This document shows, piece by piece, positions 1-6,124 of a stretch of 6,124 nucleotides of DNA (positions are counted from its first letter, which is position 1; each line of letters starts with the position of its first letter). The notes beneath the pieces were generated by a model. It did no database searches. It worked only from the letters and a program-made list of their open reading frames with translations, and was not told where the DNA came from. The stretch comes from Gammaproteobacteria bacterium. Lineage in GTDB: Bacteria; Pseudomonadota; Gammaproteobacteria; JAPPPA01. The translations under genes and the position numbers were made by a program. Location of the stretch: NCBI GenBank assembly GCA_028817755.1, contig JAPPPA010000227.1, positions 1 through 6,124 on the forward strand, given 5' to 3'.

Positions 1-254
1 CCGAATGGGCAGCGCGCTTACATGCTTGGGAAATCAAACCCAGCGGCACCGAAGGTTATCGCACCGCGGAAGTGACCCTGGGCGGCGTGAGCACCGACGA
101 GCTTTCGTCTAAAACCATGGAATGCAAAACCGTTAGCGGTTTGTATTTTGTGGGTGAAGTGGTCGATGTCACCGGCCATCTTGGTGGCCATAATTTTCAA
201 TGGGCTTGGGCGTCAGGCCACGCGGCAGGCGAGGCGATTGCTGGCTTAAGTTAG
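1..254 (+). CDS. C-terminal fragment of a YhiN/HI0933-family FAD-dependent oxidoreductase
   Basis: The frame is open from base 3 and gives 83 residues before a TAG at 252-254; the 5' part lies outside the window. What is seen: a run containing TLGGVSTDELSSKTME, then GLYFVGEVVDVTGHLGG and NFQWAWASGHAAG. This is the characteristic C-terminal signature of the HI0933-like flavoproteins (E. coli YhiN and relatives), where the GEVxDVTGxLGGxNFQWAW segment closes the FAD-binding Rossmann fold. Family members are usually about 390-420 residues, so roughly a fifth is visible. They are cytosolic NAD(P)/FAD-dependent enzymes whose physiological substrate is mostly unsettled; related proteins have been linked to bile-acid dehydroxylation (BaiN) and aminoacetone oxidation, so no reaction should be assigned here. 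The end is intact and shows no frameshift. The gene is convergent with tamB, with two bases between stops, and no functional link to TAM is implied. The family call is firm; the specific role is unknown. Confidence 0.93.
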   Translation, partial: EWAARLHAWEIKPSGTEGYRTAEVTLGGVSTDELSSKTMECKTVSGLYFVGEVVDVTGHLGGHNFQWAWASGHAAGEAIAGLS

Positions 255-256
255 GC

Positions 257-2521
257 CTAGTCGGTAGTCAGCGTGCAGACTACATCGGCACCTTGTTGCG
301 TGCCGGTTTCTGCGACGGCTTCGCATTTTCGGCTGAGTTGGTAGCGTAGGAACAGCTTGGTGACTGGTTCGAACAAGCCAATTTGGGTCGATAGATAAAG
401 CCGTTTTGATAGCTGGCGGCCGACCAGCAAGCTGGCTTCGTTATTGCTGTCGCCGGTTTGGATAGACAGTTCATCCACGCCGAGTTTTTCTTTCGATTTT
501 TCTAGGAATTTACCGCTTTTGGCTAGGCCGAGTGAGAGCGCCAAGCTGCGCAGTTGTACTTGGTCTTGCTCGCTACTGTCGTCTACTCCGCGACCGAGTA
601 CGAGATAGGAAAGCGCTTCCGTTTCCGACAACGCGGGCTCAGCGAAGATTTCGATTTTGGGGCTGGAGGCAAGGCCGGTGACGCGTACGCCAGCTACTTG
701 TTCATCTACCGTGCGAATGGCTTCTAAATCGACGCCGGGGTCGTCAACCGGGCTGTCGACGTAAATCAGTTTGCCGCGGCGAATGGTGAGGTCTTGGCCG
801 TAGGCTTGGTATTGGCCGGCTAAGAGTAATTCGCCGCGTGCGCGAGGTGGCTTGCCGCTTTGTTCGGTTACGGTGAGTTGGCCGCTGGCATTACCTTCAA
901 AGCCTTGGCCTTCGAGCGTAATGGGCTCGGCAATCACGAGCTTGATATTGATGTCGCGGGCGAGAGCGCTGTTTTCTGTTTCGGCCTGCGATTGGCCCTC
1001 TTCAAGCACCACAACATCACTAGAAGCCGTAACGGCACCTTCTTCCGGCACGATGAGTTCAATATGGCCGCCATCAACGGTGACTTGGCCGCGTACGGTT
1101 AGTAATTGCTCGGCGAGTTTGGCATTAATGGCGGGTGACACACTCAGCTTTAACTCGGGCGTGTTTGCCAGCTGATATTGCTCGCCGCTGATATCGGCAT
1201 TAAGGGCGATGTCTTGTTCGGCGCTATTAAGAACAGTGAGAAAGCCATTGAGGTCGACTGCTCCGGCGCCGCTTTCGCTGTGCCCGCTAAGTGCGATTTG
1301 GCCTTGTTCGGAAAGCGTAATGCCGATGCGGTTATTGCTTAACTCAACGCCGCTGGCGGCAATTTGTGTTTGTGGCAGTAATGCCTCTGCTTGGAAGTGC
1401 AGAGCCGGTTGTTTGAGTAGCGTTTCGGGCGGCAGGCTGAGCGTGGCCAGTAGCGTTTCAAACGAGTCGCGCCAGCCGAACTGGCTGCTGAGTGAGAGCG
1501 CCTGATTATTGAGCAACGGGGTGCTGAAGTCGGCTGCGATTTCTTGTTCAGCCAGCGTGCCTTGCCAGTGAATATTGGCGTTGCTGAGTTGTGGCTCGTT
1601 TAACCAAGTAACGTTATTAAGCGTTGCACTCAAGTCGATGCGATCGGCGTTTTTGATGACACCATTTAAGGTCATGCTGCCGCCGAGTTCGTCAGTGGCA
1701 AGCCCTAAGTCGGGTGCGTTGATGCTGAGGCTAAGGTCGTTGTTTTCGCTTAAGCTGCCATTGGCTTCTAGGCGAATGCTGCCGTAGTTGGCGATCAGCT
1801 GCTGAGCATCAATAGCAATGCTCTTGCTGTTATAGCTCAGTGCTAGCGCGCCTTGTGCGTTTACGTTTTGCTCGTTTAAACGCGCCTTAACGTTTTGTAG
1901 CTGTACGTCTGCGGTTACGCCTTGCTGTGTCATGCCCGCCGCTATCTCAAGTTGTGCTTGAGAGTTAAATGGGCCGTTTTCGAGTGTTAGCTTGGCGAGG
2001 ATATTACCGCGTTTATCCACTTCGGCGTTTAAGACTAAATGCTCCACTTGGTAAGTGGTTTCATCTTGTTGCAAGCGAATGTTTCGTAGCTCAATGGCGT
2101 CGACTTTTACGCTAACCGGCAGCTCGATATCTTGTGGCTTAAATGGTTGGCTGTTGCTTTGGGTGTCGGTGGTTTCTTCGGCTGTATGTACTGTGATGTC
2201 GGCGTTTTCAATCACGAGTTGTTTCAGGTGCACTAGCCGTTGCTGTTCCCACAGCGCGGCCAGATTAAAGGACCAAGCGATGCTTTCTACTGTTGCGTTA
2301 ATGCTTTCGTCTTGGTAGTGCAGGCCTTGGATAGTGAGCTCGCTCAGCAGGTTGCCTTCAACCGAGGTGACTTCTAACGGCAGCCAGCGCTGGGCTGCGT
2401 CAACCGCTTGTTTGGTGCCGTAGTCGGTGCCGAGCACGGCGCTGATTAATAGCAGTAGGCAGATCGCGATATTCATCACGATAAAGAACGGCCACGCCAC
2501 AAATCGTAAGAGCAGGGCCAT
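257..2521 (-). CDS. tamB: TamB, inner-membrane component of the translocation and assembly module (short form)
   Basis: TamB is anchored in the inner membrane, crosses the periplasm as a long beta-rich hydrophobic groove and docks on TamA; the family is implicated in outer-membrane protein assembly and phospholipid transport. Seen: an N-terminal hydrophobic anchor (about residues 3-31), then GTDYGTKQAVDAAQRWLP, matching the conserved opening of TamB, a long beta-rich middle, and the C-terminal TamB (DUF490) domain. That domain includes VTGLASSPKIEIFAEPALS with LSYLVLGRG (about 614-645), and LYLSTQIGLFEPV and LFLRYQLS near the end. The chosen ATG at 2521 lies two bases after the tamA stop and starts MALLLRFVAWPFF, a natural membrane-anchor start. 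An ATG at 2560 would add 13 residues, overlap tamA by 37 bases and put a polar segment before the anchor. Neither has a clear Shine-Dalgarno, so translational coupling to tamA is likely. At 754 residues it is far shorter than E. coli TamB (about 1259) without any frame break. The stop is TAG. Confidence 0.93.
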   Translation of the reverse strand: MALLLRFVAWPFFIVMNIAICLLLLISAVLGTDYGTKQAVDAAQRWLPLEVTSVEGNLLSELTIQGLHYQDESINATVESIAWSFNLAALWEQQRLVHLKQLVIENADITVHTAEETTDTQSNSQPFKPQDIELPVSVKVDAIELRNIRLQQDETTYQVEHLVLNAEVDKRGNILAKLTLENGPFNSQAQLEIAAGMTQQGVTADVQLQNVKARLNEQNVNAQGALALSYNSKSIAIDAQQLIANYGSIRLEANGSLSENNDLSLSINAPDLGLATDELGGSMTLNGVIKNADRIDLSATLNNVTWLNEPQLSNANIHWQGTLAEQEIAADFSTPLLNNQALSLSSQFGWRDSFETLLATLSLPPETLLKQPALHFQAEALLPQTQIAASGVELSNNRIGITLSEQGQIALSGHSESGAGAVDLNGFLTVLNSAEQDIALNADISGEQYQLANTPELKLSVSPAINAKLAEQLLTVRGQVTVDGGHIELIVPEEGAVTASSDVVVLEEGQSQAETENSALARDINIKLVIAEPITLEGQGFEGNASGQLTVTEQSGKPPRARGELLLAGQYQAYGQDLTIRRGKLIYVDSPVDDPGVDLEAIRTVDEQVAGVRVTGLASSPKIEIFAEPALSETEALSYLVLGRGVDDSSEQDQVQLRSLALSLGLAKSGKFLEKSKEKLGVDELSIQTGDSNNEASLLVGRQLSKRLYLSTQIGLFEPVTKLFLRYQLSRKCEAVAETGTQQGADVVCTLTTD

Positions 2522-2523
2522 GG

Positions 2524-4308
2524 CTAGAAATCCGTGCCCAGTGTGAGGTGCAGGCGCCAAGGTTTGTCGTCTTCGCTAATGGCGTTGGCTACGTCCATGC
2601 GTACCACGAGTAGCGAGGTAATAAAGCGAATGCCTAAGCCGGTGCCCACGGCTAGGTCAGTGTCTTCGTTGTTGAAGGCTTGGCCAGCGTCAACAAATCC
2701 TGCCACTGCCCAGCTTTCGGCAAAGCGGTAATCTAGCTCGGCTGATAACTCGGCTAAATAACGGCCGCCGACGCGATTGTTATTGGCATCTACGGGTGAA
2801 AGTGATTGGTAATCGTAACCGCGGACATTGCGATCGCCGCCGGAGTAAAAACGGTGCTGCGGTGGTAAGCGGTCGAAGCTGTCTGACCATAGTGCGCCGG
2901 CTGCGCCACGTAGCAGAATGCGGCCAGCCCAAGGCGCGGGGCGAATCCATAGTTGCTGCACATGTAAGCGCGAGAAGTATTTTTGTTCGCCGTCGAAACC
3001 GGCGCCTACGCGGCCGTTAATACTCAGGGAGTCGGCTTTGTTGGGATAAACCGGTTGGCTGCTTTTGTATTTGGACCACTGGTTTTCTAAGTACCACAAG
3101 GTATCGGATTGCTGCGTGTCGCCAATGATAAAGCTGTCGCGCTCTAGGTTTATGCCCCACTGAATTTGCCAGCTTGAGGTGTTTGAAATTTGTACGGCGC
3201 TCAAGCGATCACTGCGGGTGTCGTATTCTGGTAGCTGTTGATCGCGGCGTGTCCAGCTGTAGTTGTAACTGTCGGCGCGACCGCGTAATGCGGGCACGTG
3301 GTATGTGACGCTGTAGCTTTGCTCGCGCTCGGCAATGCGTGCGCCGCTGCGTAAGCTGTGGCCGTATTTATTTAGCCAGCGCTGCTCAAAACCCAGTTGT
3401 GTACGGGCGCCGGTGTCGGTGCCGTAGCCGACGGAACCTCGATATAAGCGCCTAGCGGCGGGTGAGGTTTCTACCGTTACGTCCGCTAGCCCTGTCTCAG
3501 GCTGGGTATCGATAGCGATTTCGCTGCTTTGGAAAAAACCGCTGCTATCTAGGCGGCGTTGGAACTCCAGAAGCGTCTCGTAACTAAAGCGGTCGCCTTG
3601 TTTAAAGTTGGCCCAGCGCTTCAGTAGTCGTGGATCAATATGGTCGGTGTGTGTCGTTAGACTGCCAAAGCGGTAGGCCTTGCCGGTTTGCCATTGCAGC
3701 GCAATGTTGGCGCTGTTGCTGGCCTTATCGACCGTGACTTTGCTCTTGCTGAGTGAAGCGTCTAAATAGCCTGATGCGGTGAGCTGCTTATTGATGGCGC
3801 TTTTGCCGCTTTCGTATTGGCTATGTATTAGCGGCATTTCTTGCTGCAGCGGAAATTCGGCCGCGGCGGCTAGCAAAGCAGGGTCTTGCTGGCCTTCCCC
3901 TGTGAACTGAATGTCGAGGGTGCCTACGGTGGTCACCGGGCCAGGTGTTACCGCGTAGTGTGCCGACCACTGATCTTTATGCTGTTGTAGTTGGCTTTGC
4001 ACGGTGGCGTTGTAATAACCAAAGGGCTCCAAAGCTTGGTGAATCAGGGCTTCAGACTTGACCAAACGCTGTTCAAGATAGGCTTGCGAGAGGCCGCTAA
4101 TGTCGACCTTTTTCCAATCTAAATTGAGCTCGGCATTCTTCTTTAGTGGGTCTTCTATGCCGGTGATTTCTACCTGCATTTGCTCAGCTTTTTCAGCCGC
4201 CCATAGCCACGCCGGCTGAAACGATGCCAGCAATAAAAGCAGTGCAATAGCGAGAGGTTTGAAAAGCGAGGAGAACACGGCGCGCAGCTTAGTCGGAGTG
4301 ACTGCCAA
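2524..4308 (-). CDS. tamA: TamA, outer-membrane Omp85-family component of the translocation and assembly module
   Basis: TamA is an outer-membrane beta-barrel with periplasmic POTRA domains that partners with TamB. It has 594 residues; E. coli TamA has 577. Seen: a signal peptide (basic start, hydrophobic core about 19-30, likely cleavage near AWLWAA at 33-38), then three POTRA-like repeats (roughly 43-120, 120-200, 205-285). The barrel follows, opening with GSVGYGTDTGAR and RWLNKYGHSL. The Omp85 loop-6 signature is present as FYSGGDRNVRGYDY, with VRGY at 495-498 (bases 2815-2826), and the chain ends in a C-terminal phenylalanine, as outer-membrane barrels do. The start is TTG at 4308-4306: the frame is closed upstream by TAA, no ATG is available before the signal peptide, and the only other plausible start is GTG at 4278 (residue 11). 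Neither has a good Shine-Dalgarno. The gene precedes tamB by two bases, forming a two-gene operon. The identity is secure; the exact start is not. Confidence 0.96.
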   Translation of the reverse strand: MAVTPTKLRAVFSSLFKPLAIALLLLLASFQPAWLWAAEKAEQMQVEITGIEDPLKKNAELNLDWKKVDISGLSQAYLEQRLVKSEALIHQALEPFGYYNATVQSQLQQHKDQWSAHYAVTPGPVTTVGTLDIQFTGEGQQDPALLAAAAEFPLQQEMPLIHSQYESGKSAINKQLTASGYLDASLSKSKVTVDKASNSANIALQWQTGKAYRFGSLTTHTDHIDPRLLKRWANFKQGDRFSYETLLEFQRRLDSSGFFQSSEIAIDTQPETGLADVTVETSPAARRLYRGSVGYGTDTGARTQLGFEQRWLNKYGHSLRSGARIAEREQSYSVTYHVPALRGRADSYNYSWTRRDQQLPEYDTRSDRLSAVQISNTSSWQIQWGINLERDSFIIGDTQQSDTLWYLENQWSKYKSSQPVYPNKADSLSINGRVGAGFDGEQKYFSRLHVQQLWIRPAPWAGRILLRGAAGALWSDSFDRLPPQHRFYSGGDRNVRGYDYQSLSPVDANNNRVGGRYLAELSAELDYRFAESWAVAGFVDAGQAFNNEDTDLAVGTGLGIRFITSLLVVRMDVANAISEDDKPWRLHLTLGTDF

Positions 4309-4324
4309 AGTCGATCTTGGCAGT
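4301..4324. promoter_or_regulatory. Perfect 8-bp inverted repeat over the tamA start codon
   Basis: ACTGCCAA and TTGGCAGT form an exact inverted repeat separated by eight bases. Read on the minus strand, the proposed TTG start of tamA is the first three bases of the downstream arm. It could be an operator for a dimeric regulator, or an mRNA hairpin that hides the start codon. If translation really begins at the GTG at 4278, the repeat would lie in the 5' leader instead. The symmetry is seen directly; the role is inference. Confidence 0.4.
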
Positions 4325-4350
4325 AAGGTAGGAATTTACGTTATTGGACT

Positions 4351-4374
4351 AAAAACAGGCGGGAGGTTCCGCCT
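4351..4374 (-). terminator. Second of two tandem intrinsic terminators upstream of tamA (minus strand)
   Basis: On the minus strand a 6-bp GC-rich stem, AGGCGG with CCGCCT and a six-base loop (stem arms at 4369-4374 and 4357-4362), is followed after one G by five T residues (4355-4351). This is the form of a Rho-independent terminator reading leftward. It lies about 30 bases after the stronger hairpin at 4392-4420 and only about 43 bases before the tamA start. It could back up the first terminator, or act as an attenuator in the tamA leader if tamA is transcribed from further upstream. Confidence 0.55.
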
Positions 4375-4391
4375 TATGAAAGCCGCAAAGC

Positions 4392-4420
4392 AAAAGGGCG
4401 ACGCATAGCGCCGCCCTTTT
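4392..4420 (-). terminator. Strong intrinsic terminator after the repeat-protein gene
   Basis: A perfect 9-bp stem, AAAAGGGCG paired with CGCCCTTTT, is extended inside by a mismatch and three more pairs (CGC with GCG) around a three-base loop. Read leftward it ends in a CCCTTTTGCTTT tract, and it begins 22 bases after the stop codon of the gene at 4443. It is close to symmetrical, so it may also work in the plus direction, but no plus-strand gene needs it here. Confidence 0.8.
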
Positions 4421-4442
4421 AAGGTTGTGGTTTAGGTGGATA

Positions 4443-6124
4443 TTAGCTGTTAGGTGCTAACGGTAAGTTACCTACTAAGCCGGTGAGTGCGTCCAAACCA
4501 TCTAATCCGGGTAGTGAGGCAGGTAGGTCGCCAACGGGCAGGCCTTCAGTGGGCAGTGCTTCCAACGGCAAGCCATCTAATGGCAACTGGTCTAATGGAA
4601 GTTCGCCTAGTGGTAGCTCGTTAATGGGTAGCTCTCCAAGTGGTAGTTCGTTCAGTGGCAATTGATCTAAAGGCAACGCGGGGGGCGTGGTGCCGCCCGC
4701 GTTATCTAATAGCGGCAATAAAGCGGCTAGGCCATCGTTTGGATTGCTGCTATTGATCAAACCCTGCAAGCCTTCAGATAGCGCCGCGCCGGAAGTAGCG
4801 TCGTTGTTACTCAACTCGGCTCGCGGGCTGCCGTCAGGGCCGGAGATCGGGTTGCTGTTAATCAACTCGGCGAGCTGTGCCAGCGCATCATTACCGGCTT
4901 GGTTGTTAAGCAGTTCGTTCAACCGATCCAGCGCTACCGACGGAATCTCTGGGCCAACAATGCCAGACAGCACATCAGCACCGCCGTTGTCGATACCGCC
5001 CACCAGCGGCAGCTCGGCTGGAGCGGCCGGTAGGTTCTCGCTAATGCCGTCTAGTACGCCGCTGAGTGGCTCCTGAATAGCCGGTGCAATCTGATTAATT
5101 GGTGCTAAGGCTTGTGGCAATGGCGAGTCGCTTACAGCACCGAGTACGGTTTGGCCAACGCTGGTTACCGGTGATAACTGCTCGTCCAAATCAACCGCAT
5201 TGCTGAGGTTGGCTAGCTCGCCAAGATTGGTGTCGTTCAGTAGCGCTTGCGCCGGTTGTAAGGCGTCGCCTACCAAGGGCAGGTTGGTAAGCGGCAGGCC
5301 GCCGGTTACGCCTTCGCCGCCGGTCAATACGCTATCTAACGTGGTTTCGACGACATCGGCTGCCGGAATGTCGGTCAGCGGTAATTCGCTACCCAGCAGG
5401 TTATCTGCAGAATCCAAAATACGCTCGGGTGACAGCGGCAGCTGGCCAGAGTCATCTGGCGTCAGCAGGCTATCGGTTAGTTCGCTTAAGCGGCTTGGGT
5501 CGAGCGGGCTGCCTGCATCTTCATCACCTAATACCGCCGCGACGGTGTCGATAACCGGCTGCGGCACAATCGCGTTGCCATCGCCGGTACCGAGCAGACC
5601 ATCTACCGTGTCTTGGATTGGGCCGAGTTCGGTTGGCAGTGAGTCGATGCCATCGTCACCTAGAATGCCGTCAAGCACGCTGTCGGTGCCGAGTAGGTCA
5701 TTTACGCCGGTGCCCAGTAGCGGTACGCCGCCAATTAGGCCGCCGATATTGTTATTGGTGTCTTCCACAATGCCGTCGCCGGTGAAGAAGTTAATACCGT
5801 CGCGGTCTACGTCGCCCACACCTTTACAGATGCTGCCGACAATGAGGCCGGAGAGGTTTTCGATGAGATCACCCACGCCGCCGACAATGCCGTTAAGGAA
5901 ACCAAGATCAATATTGCCGCCGAAGATGCCGCCAATGGTGTTGTTTAGCAGGTTCTCTAGGTCGGGAATGATCAGTTCTAGATCGAGATCTAGGCGGGTA
6001 CGTTCCGCAGAACAACCAATGCTGCCGTGTAGCTGAATTGGGCTAAAGGCCGAGATGTCGAAACGGAAATTGTCTAAGAACTCGGTGAAGCGATCTTCCG
6101 CGCGGCGGGCAAAGGCTTCGAAGT
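4443..6124 (-). CDS. Acidic Leu/Pro/Gly/Asp-rich repeat protein of unknown function (5'-truncated)
   Basis: I do not recognise this protein. The frame is open to the right edge, giving 559 residues before TAA at 4443-4445; the true start and any signal peptide are outside the window. The GTG at 5876 is an internal codon, not a credible start. In order: an apparently globular part (visible residues 1-57), starting FEAFARRAEDRFTEFLDNF and containing GSIGCSAERT; a Gly/Ile/Leu-rich stretch (58-103); a DVDRDGIN segment resembling a calcium-binding loop (104-111); degenerate 21-23-residue units (169-295); a long Leu/Ala/Asn/Pro-rich region; ten LPLxE-type pentapeptides (483-532); and a short tail ending LPLAPNS. 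Only two cysteines (37 and 99) and one lysine (100) were found by eye, with many Asp and Glu, so it is strongly acidic. Such composition suits an extracellular or envelope protein, but export cannot be shown. It is followed by two terminators and lies upstream of tamA on the same strand. Similarity to collagen-like proteins is probably only compositional. Confidence 0.85.
   Translation of the reverse strand, partial: FEAFARRAEDRFTEFLDNFRFDISAFSPIQLHGSIGCSAERTRLDLDLELIIPDLENLLNNTIGGIFGGNIDLGFLNGIVGGVGDLIENLSGLIVGSICKGVGDVDRDGINFFTGDGIVEDTNNNIGGLIGGVPLLGTGVNDLLGTDSVLDGILGDDGIDSLPTELGPIQDTVDGLLGTGDGNAIVPQPVIDTVAAVLGDEDAGSPLDPSRLSELTDSLLTPDDSGQLPLSPERILDSADNLLGSELPLTDIPAADVVETTLDSVLTGGEGVTGGLPLTNLPLVGDALQPAQALLNDTNLGELANLSNAVDLDEQLSPVTSVGQTVLGAVSDSPLPQALAPINQIAPAIQEPLSGVLDGISENLPAAPAELPLVGGIDNGGADVLSGIVGPEIPSVALDRLNELLNNQAGNDALAQLAELINSNPISGPDGSPRAELSNNDATSGAALSEGLQGLINSSNPNDGLAALLPLLDNAGGTTPPALPLDQLPLNELPLGELPINELPLGELPLDQLPLDGLPLEALPTEGLPVGDLPASLPGLDGLDALTGLVGNLPLAPNS
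4527..4676 (-). repeat. Ten tandem 15-bp units encoding LPLxE-type pentapeptides
   Basis: The coding sequence runs LPLDQ, LPLNE, LPLGE, LPINE, LPLGE, LPLDQ, LPLDG, LPLEA, LPTEG, LPVGD without interruption, followed by the degenerate LPAS and LPGLDGL. Position 2 is always Pro and position 1 always Leu; position 3 is mostly Leu, and positions 4-5 are polar or acidic. The last units drift most. Codons differ between copies (for example TTG, TTA and CTA for Leu), so the DNA repeats are imperfect and fairly old rather than freshly expanded. Confidence 0.9.
5238..5618 (-). repeat. Degenerate 21-23-residue protein repeat, five to six units
   Basis: Within the repeat protein, short helix-like blocks recur: IQDTVDGLLG, VIDTVAAVLG, LSELTDSLLT, ILDSADNLLG, VVETTLDSVL, and a weaker DALQPAQALL. 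The first five are spaced 21-23 residues apart by aligning their leucines; the sixth is further off. Each block is followed by a Gly/Asp/Pro-rich linker, often with PLxP or LPL. The pattern was found by eye and is far more diverged than the pentapeptide run. Confidence 0.55.

Noticed and set aside
286..309. Hairpin CGGCAC / GTGCCG followed by GTTT, 32 bases after the flavoprotein stop, as a plus-strand terminator
   Set aside because: The stem is only six pairs with an eight-base loop and there is no real T-run; it lies inside tamB coding sequence and is likely chance.
852..1175. Plus-strand open frames across tamB and tamA (for example 852-1175, 1209-1505, 2055-2318)
   Set aside because: They are antisense shadows of well-supported minus-strand genes, with Ser/Pro/Leu-rich translations and no recognisable domain.
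4309..4350. A sigma-70 promoter for tamA in the AT-rich stretch just upstream (around AATAACGTAAATT on the minus strand)
   Set aside because: A weak -10-like sequence can be drawn, but no matching -35 sits at proper spacing.
4527..4676. CRISPR array or DNA-level tandem repeat
   Set aside because: The 15-bp units are contiguous, in frame, have no spacers and vary at synonymous positions, so the repeat is at protein level.
4443..5876. Treating the GTG at 5876 as the start of the repeat protein
   Set aside because: The same frame continues without a stop to the window edge and encodes plausible protein with a second cysteine; GTG there is an ordinary valine codon in a Gly-Val-Gly run.
5200..6036. 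Long open plus-strand frame (278 codons) opposite the repeat protein
   Set aside because: Its Ser/Pro/Arg-rich translation is the antisense image of Leu/Gly/Asp-rich codons; low stop frequency follows from the composition, and the minus frame has ordered protein repeats.

Overview
The window looks like the chromosome of a Gram-negative bacterium, most likely a gammaproteobacterium with moderate GC content. The main evidence is a tamA-tamB pair, whose products form the outer-membrane and inner-membrane halves of the translocation and assembly module (TAM). TamA aligns well by eye with my recollection of the E. coli protein. The genus cannot be fixed from this sequence. A marine lineage would fit the very acidic protein next door, but that is only an inference.

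Layout from left to right: (1) positions 1-254, plus strand, hold the C-terminal end of a YhiN/HI0933-family flavoprotein. (2) tamB, on the minus strand, converges on it with only two bases between the stop codons. (3) tamA lies directly upstream of tamB on the minus strand; the two are almost certainly co-transcribed, with tamA first. (4) The 134-bp gap upstream of tamA carries two minus-strand intrinsic terminators in series, plus a perfect 8-bp inverted repeat that covers tamA's proposed TTG start. (5) From 4443 to the right edge, still on the minus strand, is an open frame of 559 visible residues with its 5' end outside the window. It encodes a very acidic, Leu/Pro/Gly/Asp-rich repeat protein that I do not recognise. 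The frame stays open well beyond the internal GTG at 5876, so it should be read as 5'-truncated.

How they work together: TamA is an Omp85 barrel with POTRA domains. TamB is an inner-membrane-anchored periplasm-spanning protein that docks on TamA. Together they help insert some outer-membrane proteins and move lipids between the membranes. The repeat protein has its own terminators and is probably a separate transcription unit. Whether it has any link to TAM, for example as an exported or surface protein, is speculation from its position and composition. I see no RNA genes, mobile elements, CRISPR arrays or attachment sites. The most unusual items are the repeat protein and the regulatory layout at the tamA start; nothing here demonstrates a new system.
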